Assembly (NCBI GenBank): GCA_951812575.1
Contig: OX638322.1
Coordinates: forward strand, 372,001-436,000
Direction of reading: 5' to 3'
From: Candidatus Binatia bacterium
GTDB lineage: Bacteria > Desulfobacterota > Binatia > Bin18
Length of the DNA: 64,000 nt
Shown here: positions 50,952-59,005 of the stretch, piece after piece
How positions within the stretch are numbered: position 1 is the stretch's first letter
Layout: each line of letters begins with the position of its first letter
Position numbers and translations under genes: made by a program
Notes under the pieces: generated by a model
Databases searched by the model: none
Seen by the model: only the letters and a program-made list of their open reading frames with translations
Told to the model about the DNA's origin: nothing

Positions 50952-50978
50952 TGTAGGGGCAGCCCCCTGTGGCTGCCC
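50952..50978. repeat. GTAGGGGC repeat, copy B
   Basis: TGTAGGGGCAGCCCCCTGTG then GCTGCCC, in the gap between the amidohydrolase and MFS genes. Same family as 48361-48403 and 52281-52309; compensating changes (GGCAGCC/GGCTGCC against GGCAACC/GGTTGCC) keep the hairpin. Confidence 0.72.
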
Positions 50979-51109
50979 ACGCAGTGCGAGTCTTTTCTTA
51001 GCAGAAAGCGTCAAGCAGGGGAAAGCGGGCGCGTTGCCTTGTTGGACCAGGGACCGTATGAAACAAGAACCTATCCACAGGCAGAGCCTGCCCCTCCCGG
51101 ACTCATATT

Positions 51110-52285
51110 TTGAACTGGCGCATTTTTTATAGTCTGAACCTCGCGATTTTCACTTCTATGCTCGGCATGGGCATCGTGATTCCGTTCATGCCGATTTACG
51201 CCAAGACGCTGGGCGCAACCGGGGTCAGCATCGGGGTGTTCTTTGCCAGCTTTCCCCTGGCTCAGCTCCTGTTCATGCCGATCATCGGCCGGCTGTCCGA
51301 CCAGCGCGGACGTAAGGCGTTTATTGCCGGCGGCCTGTTGCTCAGCAGTCTGATGTCGCTCGTCTATGTGTCTGCCCCCAACATCGTGTACTTGACCCTG
51401 GGCCGATTTTTCCAGGGGATTGCGGTGGCCCTCATTATTCCCATCTCGACCGCGTACGTCGGCGACCTGGCCCCCGCGGAAAAGCGGGGCGAGTTGATGG
51501 GCATTTTCAATCTGGCGCTGACCAGCAGCATCGGCGTCGGCCCTCTGTTCGGCGGCTGGCTGAGCGACACGTATGGCATGGCGCTCAGTTTTTATTTGAT
51601 GGGCGGCTTGAACCTCGTAGCTTTTCTCTTTGTCCTGTTCTTTCTGGATGAGACCCGCTCTTCCCAGGCGGAGGCGCAACGACCGCCGTCCTACCGTGAC
51701 CTCTTACGCCGCCCCAGTGTACGCGGGATTGTCCTGTACCGTATGGTGACGTCCATTCAGATGGGCTTATGGTTCTCCTTTCTCCCGCTGCTGGCCGTCG
51801 AACTGCTGCAACTCAGTCAATCCCGCATTGGTATCATCATGGCGACCTATATGCTGGTCAACAGCCTCGTCCAGGTCCCGTTCGGACGCATGGCCGACCG
51901 CTATAGCAAGCGGCTGTTGATTATCGTCAGTGGCTACCTGGCCTCCTTCGCGTTTGTGACCATCCTCTTTGCCGCCGGTTTTTGGGGTCTGTTGCTCATT
52001 AGCGGATTCACCGGAATCATGGGCGCCCTGGCCGGCCCGGCTCTGACCGCCCTGGCCGTCGGCGAGGGCAAGCAGGGCGGAATGGGCGCGATGATGGGCG
52101 TGCTGAATATGGCGCTGAGCGTCGGCATGATGCTCGGTCCGGTCGTCGCCGGCCTGCTGTCGGATATTGTCGGCCTGCGGCCTTTATTTGGTTTTGGGGC
52201 GGTGGCCGGTGTGATGGGAACACTGATGTTTACCTGGTTGACAACCGAGAAATCGGCTCCCTCTGGGTGCCAGAACACCATGTAG
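51110..52285 (+). CDS. MFS transporter (DHA1/TetA-like exporter)
   Basis: 391 residues, 12 predicted membrane segments. The MFS signature loop between helices 2 and 3 is GRLSDQRGRKAF, with the counterpart GRMADRYSKRLL in the second half and PFMPIYAKTLGATGVSIGVFFASFPL early on. TetA/Bcr-like drug exporter layout; cargo unknown. The frame opens with TTG at 51110; an upstream ATG (51058) is out of frame. The start is therefore unusual or a few codons later. Its stop codon is contained in a dispersed repeat. Confidence 0.88.
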   Translation: MNWRIFYSLNLAIFTSMLGMGIVIPFMPIYAKTLGATGVSIGVFFASFPLAQLLFMPIIGRLSDQRGRKAFIAGGLLLSSLMSLVYVSAPNIVYLTLGRFFQGIAVALIIPISTAYVGDLAPAEKRGELMGIFNLALTSSIGVGPLFGGWLSDTYGMALSFYLMGGLNLVAFLFVLFFLDETRSSQAEAQRPPSYRDLLRRPSVRGIVLYRMVTSIQMGLWFSFLPLLAVELLQLSQSRIGIIMATYMLVNSLVQVPFGRMADRYSKRLLIIVSGYLASFAFVTILFAAGFWGLLLISGFTGIMGALAGPALTALAVGEGKQGGMGAMMGVLNMALSVGMMLGPVVAGLLSDIVGLRPLFGFGAVAGVMGTLMFTWLTTEKSAPSGCQNTM

Positions 52286-52309
52286 GGCAACCCCCTATGG
52301 TTGTTGCCC
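52281..52309. repeat. GTAGGGGC repeat, copy C, overlapping the MFS stop
   Basis: TGTAGGGCAACCCCCTATGG then TTGTTGCCC; arms GGGCAAC/GTTGCCC. The TAG of the MFS gene (52283-52285) is the TAG of the repeat. Confidence 0.72.
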
Positions 52310-52361
52310 AGCCCTACGGGAATTCACCCCGGTCCGGCCATCCCCCTGCGCTGTCGCGCTT

Positions 52362-52391
52362 CCCCCTTATTAAGGGGGATTGAGGGGGATG
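52362..52391. repeat. CCCCCTTATTAAGGGGG palindromic repeat
   Basis: CCCCCTTATTAAGGGGGATT then GAGGGGGAT. The first 17 bases form arms CCCCCTT/AAGGGGG. Repeats of this form are widespread between genes in environmental bacteria. It lies between the convergent MFS gene and type VI accessory gene and could end either transcript. Confidence 0.65.
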
Positions 52392-52428
52392 GCTGCCGCG
52401 TAGCCCAGAGGACGCAGTCGAAAGACGT

Positions 52429-52785
52429 TTACAGAACAAGATGCACGATCGCGCCACTCTTGATATCGAGCCGACATTCTCCGGCGAGGGGCAAATCCTC
52501 GCTCCGCCGAGTTTTCGGATCGATAAATCGCATCAGGCCTCGGAATCGGATTTCCAGGACCGGGCGGTTTTTGTGCATGACACTGCGCGTATGCGTGGCC
52601 TTGAACTGGAGGGTCAGCCCCAGCGCAAGCTCTCTGATTTCCACGTCACGGGCCGAAATCCCAGGGTCGCGGCCATGTTGCCGCACAAACTCCGGCAGGG
52701 CCGCTGTCAGCCTGGCCCGCAGCCGGGCTGACAGGTCGTTCTGCACGGTGTCCTCAAGCGAAGGGAGCCAGACCTGCTCAGCCAT
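52429..52785 (-). CDS. unknown protein at the end of the type VI secretion cluster
   Basis: 118 residues, unrecognised. Helical N-terminal half (NDLSARLRARLTAALPEFVR) and strand-rich second half (REDVEIRELALGLTLQF-like, PVLEIRFRGLMRFIDP, LAGECRLDIKSGAIVHLVL). It overlaps the TPR gene by 8 bases and is the last gene of the cluster, so it probably serves the secretion system. It is not a convincing TssE/gp25 match. Confidence 0.7.
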   Translation of the reverse strand: MAEQVWLPSLEDTVQNDLSARLRARLTAALPEFVRQHGRDPGISARDVEIRELALGLTLQFKATHTRSVMHKNRPVLEIRFRGLMRFIDPKTRRSEDLPLAGECRLDIKSGAIVHLVL

Positions 52786-54661
52786 CCTCCTCCTCGCCCG
52801 CTTCCTGACCGGTCTCCGCGGCTCTCGGGAAGGTGACGCACGCCTCGGCTGCGTCGCTCCAGGAGCCGTCGAGATTGCGCCCCACCGCCTGGGCAGTCGG
52901 ATACCAGCGTGCCTCGTCGGGGCCGCATGGCTGCCAATACCAGGGGATGTCGTATTGGCACAGCACTAGTGTTTTGCAACCCAGATTGGCAGCCAGATGG
53001 GCAACGGGACCGTCCATGGTAACAACCATGTCTACGGACAGCAGGGCGACCGCCATGTCCAGCAGGTGCTCAACACTATACGGCACCAGAATCTCCGGGG
53101 GTTGACCGTCTGGCAGCGTTAGCGGTTGTCCGTCGTCGCATTCGCGGAGCAACACCGGCCGGCCCGACAGGGCGGTCAGCAGCGTTTGCGGGTCGGGTCC
53201 GTCAGGCGTGTTATCCCACCACAGGCCGATGCGCGGCCCGTCTCCGGCTGGGTCCTTTTGATCCCTTGAGTCGTTTGAGTCCTCGGGGTCCGACTCAACA
53301 GACTCAAGGCACAGCTGCAGCGGCTCGACCGGGAGGGCGCGGGGCTCGGTCCGCAGGAGGCGTGGCAGGTCGTCCAGTAGGAGCGCGGTTTCTCCGGCTT
53401 CGATATCGGTGGAGAGGGTGATTTCCTGGTAGGCGTGCACGCTCGCAATGCCAGGAATGGCCTGAAAAAAGCTGGCCAAGACCGGCAGACACAGCAGACG
53501 CAGCCGTTCCACCTCGCGGCTCACCTGGGGGAGCAGACGCAGACCCAGCAGGGTGGAGGAAAAATCATCCACGATCAACGCCAGCCGGGGACCGAAGTCG
53601 CGTATCGCCAAGTCCGGCACCGCCTCGGCAGCGTCGAGCAGGTCCGACCTGCCCAGGCGGTCATAGCTGCGCCAGCCCTCGCGCCAGTCGCCGGACAGGC
53701 AGAGCAGGTCGGCCTCAATCCGGCGGGCCAACTCGTGGGCACCGTTGCTCAGCGTAACGGCCTGGCGAGCGGCGGTCAGGGCGGCTTCGGGTTCATTGCG
53801 GCGGCGCAATAGGCGCGCCAGATTGACCAGCGGCTCGGGGTTTTGCGGGTCCAGTTCCGCCGCGGCCTGGAGCGCGGTCAGGGCCTCGGCAAAGCATCCC
53901 CGATCCAGCAGCACCGCGCCCTCGATGTTGCGCACCTCCGGGTCTGCGGGGGCGAGCGTCGCGGCTTGACGCGCCAGCGTTCCCGCTTCTTCCAGTTGGT
54001 TCAACGCGGCCCGGCACTGGGCCAGACGGGCCAGCACGGGCGGCGCGTCCGGTTCCTGAAGGCGGGCCGCTTCCAGACAGTCGAGCGCCCGGGCTGGCTC
54101 GTCAGTTAGCAGAAACAACGAGCCGAGCGTGGTCAGCGTCTCCACCTGTCGAGGATCGAGCGCAAGGCTCTGCTGCAAAAGAGCGATGGCCGTCGGGATG
54201 TTGCCGGACACGACCTCAACCTGGGCCAGGGCGTTGAGGGCGTCGGTTGAGTCCGGTGCAATCTCAATGGAACGTTTCGCGGCTGCGCGCGCGCCCTCCA
54301 GGTCTTGCCGAATCAGGCCCAGCAGGGTCAGGCCGACCGGCGCATCTACGAGCGCGGGGTCCAGCCGCATAGCACGCTGCAGACAAGCTTTGGCTTCTTC
54401 CCAACGCTCGGTGGCGAGATACACCGCGGCCAGGCCCGTCAGCAGCCCGGCATTCTCGGGCTCCTGGGTCAGGGCGTGACCGAACAGCTTGTGCGCGGTT
54501 TCAGTATCGCCCCTGCGCAGGGCGATCTTTCCCAGGCCGGCCATGGCCCGCACCGCGCCGGCCGGCTGCTCCAGCGCTTCAGTAAATAATTGTTCGGCTG
54601 CGGCATCGCGCCCCTCCGCCAGATGCTCCTCAGCAGCGCTGAGTACCTGCGCGATATTCAT
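52778..54661 (-). CDS. TPR protein with glycosyltransferase-like C-terminal domain
   Basis: 627 residues. About ten TPR motifs (1-320), e.g. AHKLFGHALTQEPENAGLLTGLAAVYL and ALLQQSLALDPRQVETLTTLGSLFL. The C-terminal domain (~330-610) resembles GT9/GT41-type TPR glycosyltransferases, with VDMVVTMDGPVAHLAANLGCKTLVL and IPWYWQPCGPDEARWYPTA. Whether it still binds a sugar nucleotide is unclear. Residues ESVESDPEDSNDSRDQKDP are a minisatellite-encoded insert. It overlaps the DUF3540 gene by 4 bases. The type VI context suggests it handles an effector or modifies a secreted component. Confidence 0.78.
   Translation of the reverse strand: MNIAQVLSAAEEHLAEGRDAAAEQLFTEALEQPAGAVRAMAGLGKIALRRGDTETAHKLFGHALTQEPENAGLLTGLAAVYLATERWEEAKACLQRAMRLDPALVDAPVGLTLLGLIRQDLEGARAAAKRSIEIAPDSTDALNALAQVEVVSGNIPTAIALLQQSLALDPRQVETLTTLGSLFLLTDEPARALDCLEAARLQEPDAPPVLARLAQCRAALNQLEEAGTLARQAATLAPADPEVRNIEGAVLLDRGCFAEALTALQAAAELDPQNPEPLVNLARLLRRRNEPEAALTAARQAVTLSNGAHELARRIEADLLCLSGDWREGWRSYDRLGRSDLLDAAEAVPDLAIRDFGPRLALIVDDFSSTLLGLRLLPQVSREVERLRLLCLPVLASFFQAIPGIASVHAYQEITLSTDIEAGETALLLDDLPRLLRTEPRALPVEPLQLCLESVESDPEDSNDSRDQKDPAGDGPRIGLWWDNTPDGPDPQTLLTALSGRPVLLRECDDGQPLTLPDGQPPEILVPYSVEHLLDMAVALLSVDMVVTMDGPVAHLAANLGCKTLVLCQYDIPWYWQPCGPDEARWYPTAQAVGRNLDGSWSDAAEACVTFPRAAETGQEAGEEEDG
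53250..53309. repeat. TTGAGTC-type minisatellite in the TPR/glycosyltransferase-like gene
   Basis: GGTCCTTTTGATCCCTTGAG then TCGTTTGAGTCC, followed by the inverted part GGTCCGACTCAACAGACTCA. It is read as ESVESDPEDSNDSRDQKDP. Same family as 28111, 29798, 55276, 61322 and 63009. Confidence 0.75.
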
Positions 54662-55335
54662 CCCATACTGATCCGTTCGCCATTCACCCGCACATCGCTG
54701 CGGGCCTCAATGACCGTAATATGCGAGCGCATACTCATCACCTCCGAGGCCTCGTGCAGGATATGCCCGGCGCGCAGGGTGTCAGAGTTCCGCACCGTCC
54801 GCACACTGTCCGTGACCGAGCTTGTCTCGTGGCCCGCCACCCGTTTGAGACGGTCCGCCACCAGATCAAGTCCGCCTACCACGACCGACACCAGGCGCGA
54901 GAACAGGTGAAGGCGGTCAACCTGGGCCCGCGCCCTTGCTGCGGTGGCGTTGAGGTCCTGAGTTCGGATGTCAATCGCGGTCTGGTCCAGCACCAGCCGT
55001 TGCGCTCCGGGGGCCGACAGCGTAGCGCTGTCGGCAGCGTCCCGTTCGAGCAAATGCAGGACATGCACCCCAATCTGGCTGATACTGCACAGCACCGTGT
55101 CGCCGGCCTCCGGGCGTAACAGGCAGCTTGCGGCCTGACGGGCGGCGTGGGATTGGCCAGCCATGTCTACCAGAATGGCGTCTTGCAGCACCCCGACCAC
55201 TCGGGCCAGTACGAGCTGGGGGGATTGGGGATTAGGGGTTGAGGGTTGGGGGTTGGGCGCTCTCCCTGCGGTCATGGTTGAGTCGGACTCAAAGGACTCA
55301 ACCGGCCCAAAGAATCCTGAAGCGGGAACGGTCAT
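54658..55335 (-). CDS. DUF3540 domain-containing protein
   Basis: 225 residues. After a low-complexity N-terminus (NPQPSTPNPQSPQ, encoded by a G-rich tract) the DUF3540 pattern is seen: ARVVGVLQDAILVDMAG, AASCLLRPEAGDTVLCSIS, VLHLLERDAADSATLSAPGA, a helical middle, then VRTVRNSDTLRAGHILHEAS and the terminal VNGERISMG. DUF3540 genes are regular companions of type VI secretion genes such as VgrG/PAAR and DUF2169, with unknown biochemical role. It overlaps tssM upstream and the TPR gene downstream by 4 bases each. Confidence 0.8.
   Translation of the reverse strand: MTVPASGFFGPVESFESDSTMTAGRAPNPQPSTPNPQSPQLVLARVVGVLQDAILVDMAGQSHAARQAASCLLRPEAGDTVLCSISQIGVHVLHLLERDAADSATLSAPGAQRLVLDQTAIDIRTQDLNATAARARAQVDRLHLFSRLVSVVVGGLDLVADRLKRVAGHETSSVTDSVRTVRNSDTLRAGHILHEASEVMSMRSHITVIEARSDVRVNGERISMG
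55218..55257 (+). other. G-quadruplex-prone tract inside the DUF3540 gene
   Basis: Six G-runs of 6, 4, 4, 3, 5 and 3 G separated by 2-4 bases (55218-55257), on the strand opposite to the coding strand, i.e. the transcribed strand. This satisfies the usual four-run pattern several times over. The codons produced give a Pro/Asn/Gln/Ser linker, so protein structure does not demand it. Confidence 0.6.
55276..55310. repeat. GGTTGAGTC/GACTCAACC inverted repeat in the DUF3540 gene start
   Basis: GGTTGAGTC (55276-55284) and GACTCAACC (55295-55303) are perfect 9-bp arms, with GGACTCAAA between. Read as VESFESDS in the protein. It is the inverted core of the same minisatellite family, without the tandem part. 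Confidence 0.7.
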
Positions 55336-58300
55336 AGCAGGCTCTCCTCGCAGTCGAAGTCGGTCAGGGCGCTCTGGGCTAAGGGGTTCACCGTGCTGTT
55401 CATGGCAATATTGAAACTGGCCTCCAGGCCGCCAATGTTGACTCTCAGATGAAAATGATCGGGAATGCTGGTGGGCTGAAGCTCAAAGCGGTCAAACATG
55501 CGGAACCAAGCCCACGGTCCATTCAGGCGGCTGACATGAATGCCCCCTTCCTTGTCCGTGATGCTGATCTCGACGGTTTCACCGGCAAACTTCACGCGAA
55601 ACCGCCGCGGGGGTTCGTGGCGATAGCTGAACATCCCGTTTTCGGTCTGCACGGTGACGCGGGTCGCCTGGTTATCCAGATAGACCGGCGAGATGGTGAA
55701 GTCGAGCTCGCTCAGCCCTGCGCCGTTGAGGTCAAACGCCTCACGAATGGCATTGGCGTGACGAAAAGCTGCCAGCGCGTCCGTCGAGAAACCGATCTGC
55801 TGGTCATAGATGCTGCCCTCCTCCCATTGACCGCCAGCCGTGACAACAAAGGGGCTGATGCTCTGCTCAAAGAAGGTGTTGATGACACCATCACGGGCGA
55901 AGAACAGAGTGAAATCGTCCGGGGCAATCAGGGTTTCAGACTGACGGTCGATCGGATAGCGCCCGCTGATGGCCCGCTGGCATTCCTCCAGCACGGTGCT
56001 CTGCCAGCGCTCTTCAAGATGCCGCCGAGCCGAGGTCATGAGCATATACAGCGACTGGTCCGACAAGTCGAACAGCATCCGGCGCAGCGGTCCCGGTTGC
56101 GATGAGGCCGCGTTGCGCACGCCGCCCACCTCGGTCCCATTCGGGTTATCCATCCACTGTCGCACGGTATGAAAGGCCGCAACGTCAGGCTCGGATTGAT
56201 TCGCCACTGCGGCGATGACGCTGTGCAGATCGCCCAGTTCGGCGTGGATTTCGGTCAGCCCGGGCAGACTGCCGGTTTTGCCGTTCTGCAGAGCGTGGTA
56301 GGCGGCAAACGCCCGCCGAATACTGGTACCGGGCCACTTGGTATACTGGCGCTCAATCGCGTGTTCGCCCTCTTGCACCATATTGCCCAGTGCCGCAAAC
56401 ATCGTGTCGTCCTCTGCGGCTTCGTCCGGTGGTGGTGGTTCAGACACATCCTCCACCGCCGCGCCGCGCACGAGCGGCAGGCCGGTATGGGCCGAGACCA
56501 TGCGCACAAGGCCGTTGAGTGGCGATTCGCTTGACAGCAGGCTCTCCAGGAGACGGAGCGTCTGGCCCGGCGTCTCCACGGACCGGAGCGTCAGCTGGTC
56601 CAGAAAGCTGGTCCAGGCCTGTATGTAATCCCGTATGTACAGCGTGCTCAATGCGGTGAACAGCCGCTCGTCGCTGGCCGCCGGCCAGGCTGTGCCTAAC
56701 AGCCAGTCATTCTGCCTCCAGGTGTGGATGACGCGGGGGGCGCTTGCCAGAAAATGCTCGTAGAAGCCGGGTTCGGAGTAATAGCCCCGTACGCTCGGCA
56801 GCGGCTCGCCGGGATAGATGGAAGCAAACATGCTGGCCGAGGGGATACCCAGCTCGGTTTCCAGGGAGACCTCGGCCAATATCCCGGTCCGTTCCTTCAT
56901 CCGCGCGTACAGCCGCTCGGCCGGCGGGACCGAATAGAGTCGTTCGCGGGCCGCGACCAAAACGGTTTCGTCAAGAGCGAGGGAGGTCTCCAAGCCGTCA
57001 AAAGTGTCCCCCACCACGGCAGAGACAGCGGCCTGTCTTTCCGGGCTGAGCGGATACCTCCCGTGCGCGTGCTCGGCGACCCAGGCGTTCAGGTCGGCAC
57101 TGTCAAAACGGCTGAGCTCCGACAGACTGATATAGAGCGCCAGCCGGCTGCGGAGTTGGTCGGTTGGGCCTCCCGAACGGGCCAGATCGGTGACATCATG
57201 GCCGAGGTCGCGCAGGACCGCCGGCCGGACCAGGTTTGTCGCCGCCAGGTTGTACGCCGTTTCCACTCGGTCCGCAAGCTCCACCGGGCTGCCCAGCATA
57301 TATGCCCCAAAGTCGGCAGCCGCCTGCGACATCACCCCCCGCCCGGTTTCGGCGGACAGACTCCGGCGCAAGGGCGCAATCGCCAGCGCGGCCTGACCGA
57401 TATCCGGCTGAGCCGACATAACGGCCTGCCGCGCGTCATATACCTCCAGCGCCTTGGAGAGGCTGGCGACCTGCTGTTTTGCCCGGTCATTCGCCAGCCA
57501 CCACGAGGCGCACAGCGTTCCGCCCACGATCCCAGCCGCCACCCAGGCCGACCCGAGTCGCAACAGCCGGCGGCGCTCCAGCTTAGGGTCAACCCCGACA
57601 AGATTACGCTCAGGCAGGATCACATCCTGAACAACCCCTTTGAGGAAAAAGGCGGCTTCGCGCCGCGGGTTATGGATATACGGCCTGGGCGGCTGTAGAG
57701 CGTGGGCTTCCTGATGCGCCCGCATCAGCATGTCTATGGTCGGGCCTTCCTGGCAGGCACTACAAAAATACACCCCGCGCAGCAGCGCGTCATGGCGAAA
57801 CCGGCTCGGTCCGAAAACGTGCGTCAGGACGGCTTCGAGCGGCGCGCCGAGCGCCTGCATCTGTTGGGGAAAGGCAAATATCCGCAGCCGGCTGTCTGGC
57901 AGCCGTTCCGCGGGAAAGCGCGTCAGGGTCCATTCGGTCAGCCCCACAGTGAAATCGTGGTAGCGTTCAATAAAGGCCGCCAGTGTCCTGACCGAGGCCG
58001 CGGCCGGCCGATCCCCCTTCCGGGGGCGGACCTTCCACACGGCCCCCCGCCGTGGCGTGTCTTGTTCCACCAGCGGCAGCGCAACACCGACAGGGCGTTC
58101 CCGCTCCCTGGCATCGAGATTGGAGAAGAAATCCACAAACCCGGCGATCCGATCGCATTTGGTGACCAGCACATAAACCGGCAGCGCAGCACCGAAATGG
58201 ACCATCATCTCTTGCAGGCATTGGCGCAGCCGGTCGGGCACCTCGGGTGCCAATGTCTCTTCGAGCAGCAAATCGGCTGGCAGGGTGAGAATGACGCCAT

Positions 58301-58958
58301 TCAGCGGCCGGCGCGGCCGGGCCGACTTGAGGCAGTCCAGGAGGTCCTGCCACTCACCAGTTTCCTCTGGACCGGGCTGGGTCACAAACGCGCCAGGCGC
58401 ATCGATAAAAACGGCCTCATCAGTGACCCGCCAGGCGCAATACTGGCTGAAATCCGACCCGGAGCCCAGGGAAGAGGCCGGACCGAAAGTGGTTTCCAGG
58501 GGAAACTCCAATCCGGAATTGGACAGCGCAGTCGACCGGCCCGAGCCGCTTGCCCCCAGCAGCACATACCAGGAGAACTGTTCCAGATAGCGCCGGCTTC
58601 CACGCCTCGCGCCCAGCCGCTCACGCAGGGTTTCACACAGCAAGGTGAAGCCCTGACGCACCTTGCCGGTGCGGTCCGACAGGCTGGAAACCGCGCTCTG
58701 CGCTCCGCCGATATCGTTCAGAATACGCCGATTGATCCGCTCCAGCCGCCAGCGCCGCAGCCCCTCAAACAACAGGAAGACGGTGGCAAGCGCGCAGATC
58801 GCAATCAGACGACTGGTCTGGCTGGCCAGCGGCATAGTCTCGTCTATGGTCAGCTTTGGCCCACCAAACCAGATCAGGAGGGCGAGTCCAATCAGCAGCG
58901 CCAGACCCAAGGTGAGTCGGGATGACGCAAAACGGTTCAAAAGATAGAAGAATCTCAT
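55332..58958 (-). CDS. tssM: type VI secretion system membrane subunit TssM (IcmF)
   Basis: 1208-residue inner-membrane subunit that builds the type VI trans-envelope channel with TssL and TssJ. Two N-terminal membrane segments (LGLALLIGLALLIWF, LIAICALATVFLLF), an NTPase-like cytoplasmic domain, a third membrane segment (VAAGIVGGTLCASWWLA, ~480) and a long periplasmic part that binds TssJ. The P-loop is GASGSGRST (135-143): the usual Lys is Arg, so ATP hydrolysis may be lost. It begins 47 bases after tssL and overlaps the DUF3540 gene. Confidence 0.93.
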   Translation of the reverse strand: MRFFYLLNRFASSRLTLGLALLIGLALLIWFGGPKLTIDETMPLASQTSRLIAICALATVFLLFEGLRRWRLERINRRILNDIGGAQSAVSSLSDRTGKVRQGFTLLCETLRERLGARRGSRRYLEQFSWYVLLGASGSGRSTALSNSGLEFPLETTFGPASSLGSGSDFSQYCAWRVTDEAVFIDAPGAFVTQPGPEETGEWQDLLDCLKSARPRRPLNGVILTLPADLLLEETLAPEVPDRLRQCLQEMMVHFGAALPVYVLVTKCDRIAGFVDFFSNLDARERERPVGVALPLVEQDTPRRGAVWKVRPRKGDRPAAASVRTLAAFIERYHDFTVGLTEWTLTRFPAERLPDSRLRIFAFPQQMQALGAPLEAVLTHVFGPSRFRHDALLRGVYFCSACQEGPTIDMLMRAHQEAHALQPPRPYIHNPRREAAFFLKGVVQDVILPERNLVGVDPKLERRRLLRLGSAWVAAGIVGGTLCASWWLANDRAKQQVASLSKALEVYDARQAVMSAQPDIGQAALAIAPLRRSLSAETGRGVMSQAAADFGAYMLGSPVELADRVETAYNLAATNLVRPAVLRDLGHDVTDLARSGGPTDQLRSRLALYISLSELSRFDSADLNAWVAEHAHGRYPLSPERQAAVSAVVGDTFDGLETSLALDETVLVAARERLYSVPPAERLYARMKERTGILAEVSLETELGIPSASMFASIYPGEPLPSVRGYYSEPGFYEHFLASAPRVIHTWRQNDWLLGTAWPAASDERLFTALSTLYIRDYIQAWTSFLDQLTLRSVETPGQTLRLLESLLSSESPLNGLVRMVSAHTGLPLVRGAAVEDVSEPPPPDEAAEDDTMFAALGNMVQEGEHAIERQYTKWPGTSIRRAFAAYHALQNGKTGSLPGLTEIHAELGDLHSVIAAVANQSEPDVAAFHTVRQWMDNPNGTEVGGVRNAASSQPGPLRRMLFDLSDQSLYMLMTSARRHLEERWQSTVLEECQRAISGRYPIDRQSETLIAPDDFTLFFARDGVINTFFEQSISPFVVTAGGQWEEGSIYDQQIGFSTDALAAFRHANAIREAFDLNGAGLSELDFTISPVYLDNQATRVTVQTENGMFSYRHEPPRRFRVKFAGETVEISITDKEGGIHVSRLNGPWAWFRMFDRFELQPTSIPDHFHLRVNIGGLEASFNIAMNSTVNPLAQSALTDFDCEESLL

Positions 58959-59005
58959 GTTTCAAGTTTCGAGTTTTCAGTTTCCAACGAACGAACCACT
59001 AGCCA

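Noticed and set aside
51058..51109. ATG at 51058 as the MFS start
   Set aside because: It is 52 bases upstream of the TTG and therefore out of frame.
52429..52785. Calling the last cluster gene TssE (gp25-like)
   Set aside because: Length is close but the gp25 sequence pattern could not be found; left as unknown.
57702..58925. 407-residue plus-strand open frame
   Set aside because: Antisense to tssM, low-complexity Arg/Gly/Pro/His composition, no family features; a shadow of a GC-rich gene.
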